Shown piece by piece: positions 24,401 to 36,040 of a stretch of DNA of 64,000 bases (positions are counted from its first letter, which is position 1; the number at the start of each line of letters is the position of its first letter). This stretch comes from Lucifuga dentata (Eukaryota > Chordata > Actinopteri > Ophidiiformes > Bythitidae): NCBI GenBank assembly GCA_014773175.1, contig VXCM01000302.1:1-64000 (forward strand). The letters are read 5' to 3'. The translations under genes and the position numbers were made by a program. A model generated the notes under the pieces. It was given only the letters and a program-made list of their open reading frames with translations. It had not been told where the DNA came from and did not search any database.

Positions 24401-27400
24401 TCATGGGACATTTGATGCTGGAAGTTGCAAGTCTCAGAGGATTGTGGGTAGGTTCTATGTGGCAGGAGTGAAAGGAGAGTCAGTTTGAGTTGTCAGTGGG
24501 TTGGATGGAGGTCCATATGTGTCTGTCAGGGTGAAGATGACTGTGGAGAACTGAAGAGTAACCGTGGAAACAATGACATACACAAACAGCAGTTCAGCTA
24601 CCAGCAGAATGCTCCGTTATGACAATGAGGAAAAACATCTGGCTCCAGATGAAAAAACTGGAGGTGTTTGATTGCTGCATGTTCACATCTAAAAACAGAA
24701 ATTTACGGTGTGGCTGTTTGTTTGTTTGGTGGAGCTTGTGAGAAAATGCAATTGGCCATTGATTCTGCTGGCACGACCATGACCACAGCACTAGTAGTGA
24801 CTGCACATACACAGAGGAAACAAATCAATTCCAGGGCAATGCCCACAGCCATCCTATACTGGATGTTGTGCCAACTAATGGTAAAGCAGACTAATGGACG
24901 TGGACACTAAGGCTCATGTGGTGTGTGCATAGCGAATGTTTTGTGCACTTATCCCAGGAAGCTTGTGATGAATGGCTACATCATCTTAAATGGGGTGGAG
25001 TTTGCTCTGGAATATTACTTTCAATTGCACCTCTGTTGAAAGTGAAAGATAAATTACAGCATTAATTGGCTTGTGTAGTGATGTGTTCATTCATTTGGTT
25101 GGCGTTTGGACTGATTGCATGTTGGTTAGTTTTGTTTGCCTTGGGGAAGAAAGTAATTAAAATCCTGAACCTTTGCCATGGTGAGACTCAGCTTTCAAGG
25201 TACTGTTCATCGCCAGAATGAGGAATAGCTTCTTCTATTTAGATAAATGGGAAAACTGTGTTTGTTGCTTTGATCAGTGTTTGCACTCAAACATATGATC
25301 TCGATATCCTGCATCCTGTGTTGCTAATTATAACAAACATTCAGTCATGTAAGCTTAATTTTGCATTTATATGTTAATTATTGCAGCGTCTAAAGCCCTT
25401 ACTGCATAACATGTAAATCAATGATTTACCCTCCAACGTCTATTCTGTTTTGTACTCTCATGCTCATTTATGTGGTCATAATGTGTGGAAGGCCATTTAG
25501 CAGCAGCTGAGAAGACAACAACAATTGTGAGGATGTATAGAGGTCTGTATTGAAAGCAGCGATGCAGCAGAGCCCTGGAGACTGACCCCATCTGTTCTCA
25601 GCCTGGTTATGTAGTCAGAGACTCATCAAAATGTGGTCCCCAAGGTTTCTACCCCCCCCCCCCCCNCCCCCCCCCCCCACTTTGTCTCCCCATTTGCTAT
25701 CCCTTTGTCTTATTTGTGAGAGGGAGGGGAGCCAGGGGCAAACAAAAGCACAATCCCGCATAGGAGGGGTGATGGGCCCAAGCAGTAATGGAGCCAGTCT
25801 ATGAAATGACCCAGTGGAAGTGACGCTTCCTGGACATGTTTTACGCTCACATGAGCATACGGATGGGGCTGGGGTAGCACGGGGAGACCTAGAAATGAGG
25901 GAGGGAGTGTGGAAAGATACTGCAGGATGCTGCGTATTGTATGGATTCTCATCCATGTGCTATTGACAAAGAGTGCTGAGACATCAATGAGAGCTGCATC
26001 TTCTTCCTGAGGATTACCCCGTGTCACAGCACATACAGTAAGTCAGGCCCACTGCTTGTTTTGTTGTTGAGATTGCTGAATATAATGGAAAAGTTGGGAT
26101 GATTTGTTTCAGTGGGCGCCTTATCATGCGGCTAACCTTATTCAGTCTGCCCTTATACTGATCAAATATGACTTGTGTGGTTTTTCCAGTCTGAAAGTGT
26201 TTTCTGTAATATTTTATGTTCTGCACCATGCAGCTTTCCTCCCTCATGCTCTGATATAAAAGTAATTAGTAAGAAATTCCATTGTGGAGCAGCGTGATTT
26301 ATAGAAAAAACTGAAAACTAGGATATAAATTTCAGAAATGCTTTGTTTAGGCCAAAAAAGAATTTCCACCAATAAGCACCAAGATGACGTACAGCCCTGA
26401 AATATAATGATGTAGGCTAAGAATGTGCATTAGTCTGGTCCTTTAGATAAATCCTGTTCTATTTACCCATGCAAATGAAAGTTTATACCTGTATAACATC
26501 AGATTTCAAACCCTAGTTTGATCCAACCTCTTATCTTCTCCTTCAAGAGGGCTTTTCTGGCTCATTTAGGTCCTTTTACAATTAATACACTAGTTTTCCA
26601 AACAGTATCAACAGGATTGCTTCAGGCAGCAAATGGCCTTATTTAGTGGGGATGAATATTCATTTGTTTTGAATAGTAATTTACAGGAGTAGTGTACTGT
26701 GAGCTGTTTGAGATTGATAAGAGACTATATGTACAGTGTAATGCAACTTTTTTCTGCAAGTAATTTACAAAGCTTACACAAGGAATGTTAGCGTCTTTAT
26801 TGCTACTCACACAAAAGACACAACAAAAAAAGAAAAAAAAAAAAATGTCAGTTTTTCCAGCCCTGGGACTGGATTAAGAAGCTTACAGCCTTGTGTTATC
26901 AAGTGAATTGGTTCTAATAACAGTCAATTTGTCTTTTTTTTTTCTCCAAAGCTCATTCAATATACATACATTATACTGTGCATGTGCATAATAGATATCT
27001 GATGTTTTGTTCTGTACAGTTGATCACATTTAGTTTGATTTTTTTTTTTTTTTTTTANTTTTTTTTTTTTTTTTTTAAAGTTAAATTGGCCCAGGAATGC
27101 AGAAAAACAATTCCTTTCTCCATTTTTTCCTCTTTCTGAAAGCCATAGTGTCTTTGTGTGTTAGACTGGATGAAGGTTCAGGTCAGGTTTCCAGTGGGTG
27201 TTTCTAAAACCACAAACCAGACTAGTTTTTTTTTTTTTTTNTTTTTTTTTTTTTTTTGTAATTCAAACAGAAACAGACATTCCCACTTAATGTGTACTAC
27301 AGCTCAGAAGCACTGTGACTTTGGATTGACCTTTGCGTAGCAAACCAATTTTTATTTTACACTGGCCTCAACTGACCTTGTGATTACAGATAAATTTAAT

Positions 27401-28340
27401 GAGATTGATGAGGTCCTAATGAGATTTTGGGGGCTTTGATAAGTTAAATAAATGATTTTTACATGCTACAAGACTTTGTTGATGGACAGGTCATGGATTT
27501 AGACTTTCTTGCTGTTGTAAATTTCAGAATGCATGTTCAGGCATCTGTGTTGAGACATATGTAAGAATAATGTAATGCTGCAGCTTGTTAATGAGGGTGT
27601 TGTGTGTTTTTCATGGTTAAGCAAAGGGAAAGAGCATATACTTAACCGTCTCTAAATCCATGATGCTGCGATGGTGTTAATGCATGTAGAATAAGACCGG
27701 AAAAAGGACCACATTGGATGCCATGCATAATTTGTCCATTGTTTCTCCCTACTTGTCAGCCTAAGAGTTTAGTCATGGTCAGTGGGAGCAGAAAGACCCT
27801 TCTAAGGTATTGATGTCCTGCTAACAGTGTACTTAGAAATGTCTTTTCCTTACAAAATGGTTGGCATGGGATGTTGGGAGGAACTGTAGAGTGACAGACA
27901 GTACTAGGTCTGACTGAGAAACTGTGAAGAGAGCACTGAATGGTTGGCAATGAAAAGATTAGACTGGCATTTGGCTCAAGCATCAAGATGCACCATGGCG
28001 CTTGCACAACGCCATGGCAACGGAAGCTTTATGCTTTCCTCCTTGTTCCCCGCTGAGTTCCAGACTGTACCAAGCAGCCATTTAAGGAACAAAGTTGACC
28101 CTAACAGTTACCCAGTTTGTCATGTGCAACATAAATGAGATTTTTATGAATTCATCTGCCTTAAAATAGACATTTGCCATGTTGATTTTGATTACTCAGC
28201 AATTTCCACAGGTTTATTTTCTTTTGAATGCCATACAAATGAGCAAGCTGCATAAAGTGTGTTATTAATGAGCGAGTAATCTCAGCTGAACATCTCTATG
28301 GGCTCAACCATTCCAGTGCTCCCATTTGTCATGCAGGGCA
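21474..28340. other. gene-poor spacer with gaps and low-complexity tracts
   Basis: No supportable coding exon. It contains an N at 22508 where an A/G-rich run meets a C run, a poly-C gap at 25652-25679 (N at 25666), and two poly-T gaps with N at 27058 and 27241. Stretches near 26570-26700 look low in simple repeats and could be conserved noncoding sequence, but nothing in the sequence proves it. Confidence 0.45.
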
Positions 28341-28787
28341 CCTCTGTTCCCGAGTGACCAATCAGAGGTGTCCCCTTGGCAGCTAAAAGCACCCCTCACC
28401 ACCTAATCATCAGATGTGATTGACAGCCTCCCACAGGACAGAGGGGGTTTATTTACCTCTTGTGTTCTTGTGGGACTCAGTTAATGATCCTAGCCAACAA
28501 AATCATACAAAGAGGAAAAACCCTGAGAAGTCAGTGGCTGTTTGAGGCATTGGGAGCACATTCTGCTTCCTTCAGACTGGGATTAGAGAAGAAGTGGCTG
28601 TGTGAGGAGAATTTCAGAGATAAGCGGTGAGACAGGGGAAGCAGCAGAGCTCAGGCAGAAAGTGAAAGCTAAAGAGAGGCATCTGAGACTTCTGAGCTTC
28701 TGCTGTTCAAACTGAAAACTCCCTTCCTGGGCGTTTGCTTTGTACTCATCTGTCACCCAGACTATGGACTGACTGGTTGTCTGCATG
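28341..28787 (+). promoter_or_regulatory. mid1: candidate alternative promoter and first exon of mid1 (distal)
   Basis: A CCAAT box in the context gaccaatcag sits at 28358-28362. About 200-400 bp downstream a purine-rich leader ends at a consensus donor (CTGCATG, then gtaaga at 28788). No ORF of note is present, as for a 5' noncoding exon. Human and rodent MID1 are known to use several widely spaced promoters with alternative 5' exons, which fits. The transcription start cannot be placed. Confidence 0.4.
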
Positions 28788-29284
28788 GTAAGAAATGATC
28801 ACGTCTCTGTATTTCCAATAGGTGACATCTTGAAGTCTCTATGCCTCACTCTGTCTCTTTCAAAAGGCTTTGTTTGCAGATAAATGGACACGTTTTGTGT
28901 TATAGTCTAAGTTTAGGGGTGAAAAAAATATTTTTTCTTCTGTTAGTTAACATTTTCAGCATTCTGCATCAATTATCAAGACATATGTTTGATTTGCAGT
29001 ATGGTGAATATTATAATGTTTTATATAACAAAACATTAAAGGTGATGTGAAACTCATGATCTGCTTGATCAGATCTGGAACTTTTTTTTTTTTCTTAAGG
29101 ACTCCATTTTAGTTTGCTTAATACATAACTGTAGCAAAGATGTACACCTCTAAAACATGAAATTATTTTGTAAAATACAGCAACATTCAGTCATTATCAG
29201 CAAGACTTCCAAGAATTTCATCTGCAGTGGAGTAATATGATTCTAGATTCATTTGTATATTTTTTCAGTCTGTACATTATGTAA

Positions 29285-29450
29285 TAATAATAATAATACA
29301 TTTCATTTAAAGGTGCCTTTCAAGAATTAAAAGCAGAATAGAACAATAAACACAATAAAATCAAACATAAAACAGTTTCCTGACAATAGCACAGACTCAA
29401 GGTGGGGTCGGGTGGACTCAAGGTGGATAAGCCAGCTTAAAAAGGTGTGT
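29285..29450. repeat. retroelement fragment (LINE/SINE-like)
   Basis: The run aataataataata followed by catttcatttaaaggtgcct resembles the 3' tail of fish retroelements in reverse orientation. A short diverged fragment recognised by pattern only. Confidence 0.35.
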
Positions 29451-30329
29451 TTTACTGCAATACCATTACCAATTCAATAGTAGGTTAGTAGTAGGTAGTA
29501 GGTTAGATGGAATTATTTATGTGTTAGTATGTTTAGGTTATTTTGCATAATGTTTTTCAATCCATTATTAGTTGCCCTATAGCTTTGAGTCTGTTTTCAT
29601 CGCTCTCATATTTGTTAAACCTGCAGGCTTAACTGAAACACAAGCAGGAGCTCTGTGCCACTACTAGTTCAAATCAATCTCTGTGCTTTACGGGAGACCT
29701 GCTGCCAGGATATGTGCTGCGGTTTCAGCACATCAGATAAACATTTGCTTTGCAATGAGATATCAGTATCAGAAAAACATGATGTGACAAGGTTCTCTCA
29801 GGTAAAAACCTGTAACTGCATACTTCATACCTCATAATTAAATACTCAGCATGGGCTCAAATCCAAAACTTGAGTTTGTTGAAACTTTTACATGATCATC
29901 ACATTGTTTGGATGCCAAACTTGTCAGCGTATGTCAGTGTATGTTTGTATTAGGAAAGTTTTTCTGCAGAAAACCAGAACACATGCCAACAATCTGAGGC
30001 AACTTTCAGCACTTATCTAAGTCAACTGTCTTAGCCACAATACATTCCTGCATGTTTTTCCATGTCAATGAAAGTATTCTCATGGTAAATCAAGTGGGCG
30101 TGGGTGTGATTGCTTTGAAAGGTTGCTGTTGGATGACAAATAAGATCTGTCCTAATGGTGGATTGTTTGACCAACGCTGACACTAATGAATTTGTCTCTT
30201 ACCAACAGAATATCTTTGTTGTCTAGCAAAAACACGTGTTCTTCATTAGCTAACGGACTTGTCAGTTCATTGATGTAGCTTGTTTGTCCATGCTATCATT
30301 TGCAGCAGGCTGCTGACTCAAACAAACTG

Positions 30330-30358
30330 GTGTGTGTGTGTGTGTGTGTGTGTGTGTG
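30330..30358. repeat. (TG)n microsatellite
   Basis: An uninterrupted TG dinucleotide run of about 14 units in the spacer upstream of mid1. Confidence 0.9.
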
Positions 30359-30547
30359 GAGCATAATGACATCATTAATTACTGGGTTTGGACATGCACT
30401 ACTTCATTTGGCTGTCTGTCAGGCATGAAACAAATATCCATCTGCAATAATCTAGACTACATTTGTTGAGATTAAAGTCTCATTTCAATATGGTTGATAT
30501 CAGCTGGAGCTGTAAATGTCATTACAGCGACATATTCAGTATAAAAC

Positions 30548-30809
30548 TAAAGGGAATTGTTTGTTGTATAAAACTCAGTCAGGTCAACTGGATTCAAGCT
30601 TTGAATTCTGAAACGTTTCACCATCCATCCAAATGGCTTCGTCAGTCAGAAATTTTTTTGAAAAGAGTTTCTGAATGATGAAGCCATTTGGACGGATGGT
30701 GAAAACGTTTCAGAATTCAAAACTTGAATCCAGTTGACCTGACTGAGTTTTATACAACTTATCTACCGCCTGGATAACTGAGAATCTTCATCAAAATAAA
30801 GGGAATTGT
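30548..30809. mobile_element. palindromic insertion flanked by a 13-bp target duplication
   Basis: The 13-mer taaagggaattgt occurs at 30548-30560 and again at 30797-30809. Between the copies, 30563-30758 is a near-perfect hairpin: the left arm begins gttgtataaaactcagtcag, the right arm ends in its reverse complement, and the loop region is around 30650-30670. The arms include the word gaaacgtttcaccatcc, which I recognise from dispersed fish repeats. A 13-bp duplication is longer than typical of Tc1 or hAT elements and suggests a target-primed or other mechanism. Confidence 0.75.
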
Positions 30810-30954
30810 GTTTTTAACACACTGAATGTTGTTATCTCCTGATGAAGGTGTGTTTTTTGGAAGGTTTATATCGGAATGAAAAGGCTTTGTAGAGAATTAT
30901 GGCCATGCTCCATGCTCTGATAGCCTTGAGGGAAAGACCTACCCAGCAGAAGTC

Positions 30955-31253
30955 CTTCCCCCTTTATACGATTGGCTAATGCTACAATTTGCAGCCCGCT
31001 GTGTTTACACGGGTTAGGTACAGTTCCTAGTGAGAGAGAGAAGAGAGAGGGCGGAAAGTTTCGATCCTCCTCCATGGTTAGAGGGCCAGAAACTCACACA
31101 AGAGATTAGCTGCTGTGAGGAGAGACACATGAAAAGTCACTCTCTCAAAGTCTAGATCACTGCAGTGGATCAACTCTCAGAGTATCAACACTGCCTTTCT
31201 CTTAAGACAGCTCTTCCTTCTCCTGCCTGTTAATGGATGTAATCATGTGGCAG
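30955..31253 (+). promoter_or_regulatory. mid1: candidate alternative promoter and first exon of mid1 (proximal)
   Basis: An inverted CCAAT box (attgg, 30971-30975) beside a tttata word is followed by a purine-rich leader that ends at a strong donor (GTGGCAG, then gtaaga at 31254). It lies about 7 kb upstream of the mid1 start codon exon on the same strand. It has the form of a second alternative 5' noncoding exon, and splicing to 38373 is inferred. Confidence 0.4.
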
Positions 31254-31739
31254 GTAAGACAGAAGGTGATTCCTACATTACAAAAGGCTCAATGTGCATG
31301 CCATGTATGTTTTTCTATCACTATCTTCATATTTACCAACCAAAACACTTAGTCATCATGCTTCCAAGCCCCCAGGCAGAGCTCAGTTCAAATGCGGAGG
31401 CAGTCTTACCACTTTGCCTTCACAGATGTCACAATGTTTTGAAGTGAACAGCACTGACTAGGATGACACAGTGTGAAGGCTGAGGGGATTTGTATGATGA
31501 AAATGAAAGTGTCAAAGAAGGCAGTCAGAGGCAGCGCAAGAACCCACAGTAGCAGCAGAAAGTGGAAAACAGCTATTCACCGTATCAACTGTATTTTCTG
31601 TGCTTTATTCATGGACTCTCATCCAGAGAATAGAATGTGATTTGATAGAAAGCGACGTGATTTGTAATTTTTAATTCTTAATTTTGCTGTTGTTGCCTTA
31701 TCCTTATTTTTCTTTTCTTTTTATTTTATCATATTTCTT

Positions 31740-31912
31740 AATACTTAAGAAGCACAGAAACCTACCAGAAAAAGCATTTCACTGTTGTTATACTTGTATG
31801 GCTGCACGTGACAAATAAAACTTNTACCAGAAAAAGCATTTCACTGTTGTTATACTTGTATGGCTGCACGTGACAAATAAAACTTTGAAAACTTGAAAAC
31901 TTGATTTGTAAG
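31740..31912 (+). mobile_element. 3' tail of a retroelement, duplicated at a gap
   Basis: The words gcatttcactgttgttata and gtgacaaataaaactttgaa followed by ttgaaaac units match the 3' tails of fish LINE/SINE elements. The 61 nt at 31763-31823 recur at 31825-31885 on the other side of an N, an assembly duplication and not biology. Confidence 0.55.
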
Positions 31913-32497
31913 AGCAGTCGTGAGCAAACTGAAGGGCCTCAACAATGTATGACATTTACCAAAATCCACTGCAGCACTTCAGATAAAACCTTTCCATCTA
32001 TAATCTGATAACTTCATGACCTGCAAAATGCCATTTACTCCACTGAGATATCTGCATACAGTTTGTGACAGGAACACATATCCAGAAACATACTACACTG
32101 CAGTTGGGTAGGTGGTTTCCCTCATTAATTAGTAACTTATCTTGTTCCTGTGAAGAGGAATGTTAGACATCTTCCCACCAGACACGAGCTGCCTTTGATC
32201 ACTACTGTGGCAAATAGTTATCAAGCTGTCTCCATGGAAACACATGTTAAACTTGTTTTTGGGGAACAATCAGTTAAGAGTTTTGGGGCTGATGTGTGAA
32301 ATAGCTCAGTGCAGACAGCAGATATGTCAGCAGAAGGGGAAAATGAGCAGCAATAATAAGACAGTTTGCATGTAGAATTTGGACATTTGGGACTATATTT
32401 TGAGCCAACGTAAAGGATTATATTATTTAAAGATATTTTAAGTATTATATTAAGTAATAAGTATAAAGAGGATGATGCTAGAAACAGATCAGTAAGG

Positions 32498-32530
32498 ACT
32501 GATATTAATGATTGATATAGATAGACATCC

Positions 32531-32562
<32 letters not shown>

Positions 32563-32656
32563 TCCAGCAGTTGTGGANACTGATATTAATGATTGATATA
32601 GATAGACATCCAGAGAGAGAGAGAGAGAGAGAGAGAGTGGATCCAGCAGTTGTGGA
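32498..32656. repeat. duplicated (GA)n block around an N
   Basis: Copies 32498-32577 and 32579-32656 differ by a single GA unit and flank the N at 32578. This is the same assembly artefact, with a real (GA)n microsatellite inside each copy. Confidence 0.85.
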
Positions 32657-34049
32657 TGTGTTTGTTGCATTTTTTTAGTTCAGCCACAAGATGTCGCTAA
32701 GTGTTTAACACATTGACAACAAATGACAAAGGTGTGACAAAGGACAACATATGATTTAAGCCTAGATTTATTATACACATGTACAGTTTTTCTTGTTGGT
32801 AGTACTTTGTTCTGTATCTTTTGCAAAGCGTGTGAGTTCTTACGGATAGTTTTAGCACACTGAGACATTTTCATGAGGCTATAAAATCACATTGTGTAGA
32901 AGTTGACGTGTCTGTGGAAAGAATCAGAGTATTTTCCTGCTGATGCCACCTGCCAAGCCACACAGAGGAAATGAGAGTTTGGTGATAGAAAGCAGCACAC
33001 ACACATGCACGCACACACACACACAGACCTGCCAGTACAGAACAAGGAAAGAGGGAAAATCACTTTACAGTTGAAGTTATAATACATGCAATTTAGTCTA
33101 CAATACTCATACTTTGTTTTAGTTTTTAATTTTGAAACATCTAAATAAAATAATCAGCTGCACACACTCTATATTTTTACATTTCTTAAGTGTGATATGT
33201 AACCCCATTGACTTAGAAAGGAAGGTCCAGCTCCTAAATGGAAAGGTAATTTGAAGTCATATATTATTATTATTTTCAGTCAAACTGTAGGCAAATGGAT
33301 TTATGGTCTTGCCATTCTTTTCCATGCAATCCTATTTGACAGATAAGGTTGAAATTCATTCCCCTAAATTTTTAGTTTAACTTTCCCTTCAAAACAGTTT
33401 ACATTTTAGTAAGAGGGCAGAGCTGCTAGTCTGTAATCAGGTAAAGTCTAATCGTGTGATTTATTTCTGCCACAGCTGTAAATCACATTAGGTCTGAGTG
33501 AGCTGCTGAGCTGGCTGCTGTAGGGAGCAGCAATAGGCCACATGTTGCTGCGGTGTGAATACAGCATTACAGATAAAGATGTTAGGAGTCTGCCCCAGGA
33601 TAAAAGACAATGAGCAAACACACCCACTTGGTTGATGAATACATGGATCGCAGCCATCACTGAGGGTGATAAAAGACGGTAACCAAACAGATTAAAAAGT
33701 GCTTGAGCAAGAAATTGTCTCCCTAAACCTAACATTGAAACTTTTTGTACTGTAAATAAATGACCCATTACTCCCTCATCAAATAAAATCCAAAATATTA
33801 AATCATGATCATTTGACAAAGTCCCCAAAGCAAAGCGCATATGACATAAATCAAGTCAACACAACTTTCCTGTCTACCTTGCCTTCTTATCTGCCAGTCA
33901 TAGAAACTATTGTTGGTCAAACATGGCTACAAAAGTAATTACAGCTGGGTGATACATGGATATAATATAGATATTCTCATAGGAAGATACAAATGGTGTG
34001 GGATTTAGATGACATAATAGCCTAAATAGCATCTTTTGAATTGCTAATC

Positions 34050-34222
34050 TTTCTTCCAGGTTTTTTCCGTTTTCCTAATAAAGTTTTTAGGGAGTTTTTC
34101 CTCATCTTCTTAGAGAGCTTGGGCTGGGTTGGAAACCACTAATGTGTAGGTCTGTAAAGCCCTTTGAGACGTTGTATGGGATCTTGGGCTATACAAAGAA
34201 ACTTGACTTGAACTTCATGGTA
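34050..34222 (+). mobile_element. 3' tail of a LINE/SINE-type retroelement
   Basis: The order gggagtttttcctcatc, then tgtaaagccctttgagacg, then gggctatacaaagaaacttg and a ttgacttgaact tail is typical of truncated fish retroelement 3' ends. No reverse transcriptase remains. Confidence 0.6.
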
Positions 34223-35976
34223 TGTTGATATGAATGTATCAGGCTAGAAATACTTGATTTTGTCAGTACTTTCTCAACAAAGCAAAGATTTTTTCAGCAT
34301 GAGTACTAAGTGACAAATGCTGTACCAAACCAAACTCTGTAAGTTTTTTCATTCTTGAGTGCCAATGAGTGCCATGCTGCTCCCCTGATGCTGAAGTGGG
34401 CATTCTTCCCCAGCTGGAGGCTTTAGAGGAAGCCTAGAGCATGCCAGTCAAATTCTCGTGTTCATCTATCGATCAATATAGCTTACACCCACCGCCTTGT
34501 CTGAACTTTAGCAGGTCTTTAATATTTACAGTGTGTATCTGTCTCAGAGAGCATATTCACTGAGGACGACTTCTTTGAATGGCAGCAGAATTCAAATGGA
34601 GCACAGCAGGGATGTGGCTGGAAATAGAGGCACATGGTAAGCAGATGGCACCTCAGTCATTTGCTCATGAGGGGAAGTAGGAGAGACTTAGCTACAGCAG
34701 ATGATGTTGTGTAGTGTCTATCCTCATTTTTAGTCTTTTCTGTCAGAGGATGCTTTGTTTCTTTCATTTTCTGTTTTCAGGAGATTGGTAGGAACAGCCT
34801 CCTAAGCCTGAAATCATTTTAATTCACAGTTATTTTTCAGTCTATTGCTGAAATGGTTTGTTGATTGATCAACACCAATTTTAATAAGCAATTAAAGGAG
34901 GCATACATTCAGGAGTCTGTATTTAAACCTTTGCAGTGCTTTAATGTGCAAAAACTAATTAATCCACTCCAAAACTAATTAATTAAATTAATCCTTGTTG
35001 CAGCACTGCTGTGCACACTGAGTAATACAAGGCCATTTAGTTACTGCCTCTTTCAGGCCCCCTCCCAGAGAGCCCGCTCTGTCCTGATTGATCATTTACA
35101 TTAGGTCTGATCTGGCAACACCCACAGACTGTTCAACTCAACTGTTAGCCAAACACTCACTTGCTAGCCTTGTACTTCGTTGGTGTATCTAACGAGGCGT
35201 GTAGGTGGGAAAATTCAAATGTGTTACATGTTGATGTCAGCATGTTACAGAAGTAAAGGGAGAATCAAAAATGAAGCTTTCAGGGCAGTTCAGGACCCAA
35301 GAACTTACTGGATGCATTTCCACAGGCACGAATCTCAAGTTTTGGAGCTGTGACACAATGTTCAACACATACTTCCTACTATATTACACCATAAAAACGA
35401 GGGGAAAATAATAAAAATGATATAATAATATGTTCCATGTAATAATTTATGTACAGTTTTAATCAAGTAAAAATTCGAAATATTTAGTTTTAATATTTGA
35501 TTTAACAGCTCTTAATGTCACTTTGGGCTCTGAGAACTGGTGACTGTCATTAAAAAATTTATTTATTAACTCTCAATTAAAGTATTAATAGTATTAGTTG
35601 GACCTCTAACAAGGGGTGTATTGAATAGTGGTAATCATGAGACACATCATAAGTCTCTGGAGGTCCAGACAACAGACGGTGATGCAATTCTCCATTCCAT
35701 GTTAGCTTTTTTTTTTGTTTGATGAGGGAATCAGACACCTCTATCCCATGTTGCAGAAGAGTTCATTCAGGCTGTCTCTCAGTTTTGTGAGAATTTGTGT
35801 CTTTAGCCTTTCTCTTTGAATCCCTGGTGACATGGCCAAGAAAAGTTGTGCATTGTGTTGCTGGGGATGGTCACAGAGGGAAACTGGAAACTGATCCTGA
35901 CTCTTTGAATATCTGAATGGGCAAAGAGAGGACACTAACCTGCCTGTGAGGGCACAGTTCATCCTCTGCTTATGTG

Positions 35977-35980
<4 letters not shown>

Positions 35981-36025
<45 letters not shown>

Positions 36026-36040
36026 TCTCTCTCTCTCTCT
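35981..36040. repeat. (CT)n microsatellite
   Basis: About 60 nt of CT repeats with two TTT interruptions in the putative mid1 5' intron. Confidence 0.9.

Noticed and set aside
24156..24910. Minus-strand open segments with short hydrophobic stretches, considered as a decayed membrane-protein (claudin-like) gene
   Set aside because: Frames are broken by several stops, no family signature is present, and the resemblance rests on a handful of residues.
32498..32656. Apparent tandem GA-repeat duplication as a biological repeat
   Set aside because: The copies flank an N exactly as at four other sites, so an unmerged contig overlap explains it.
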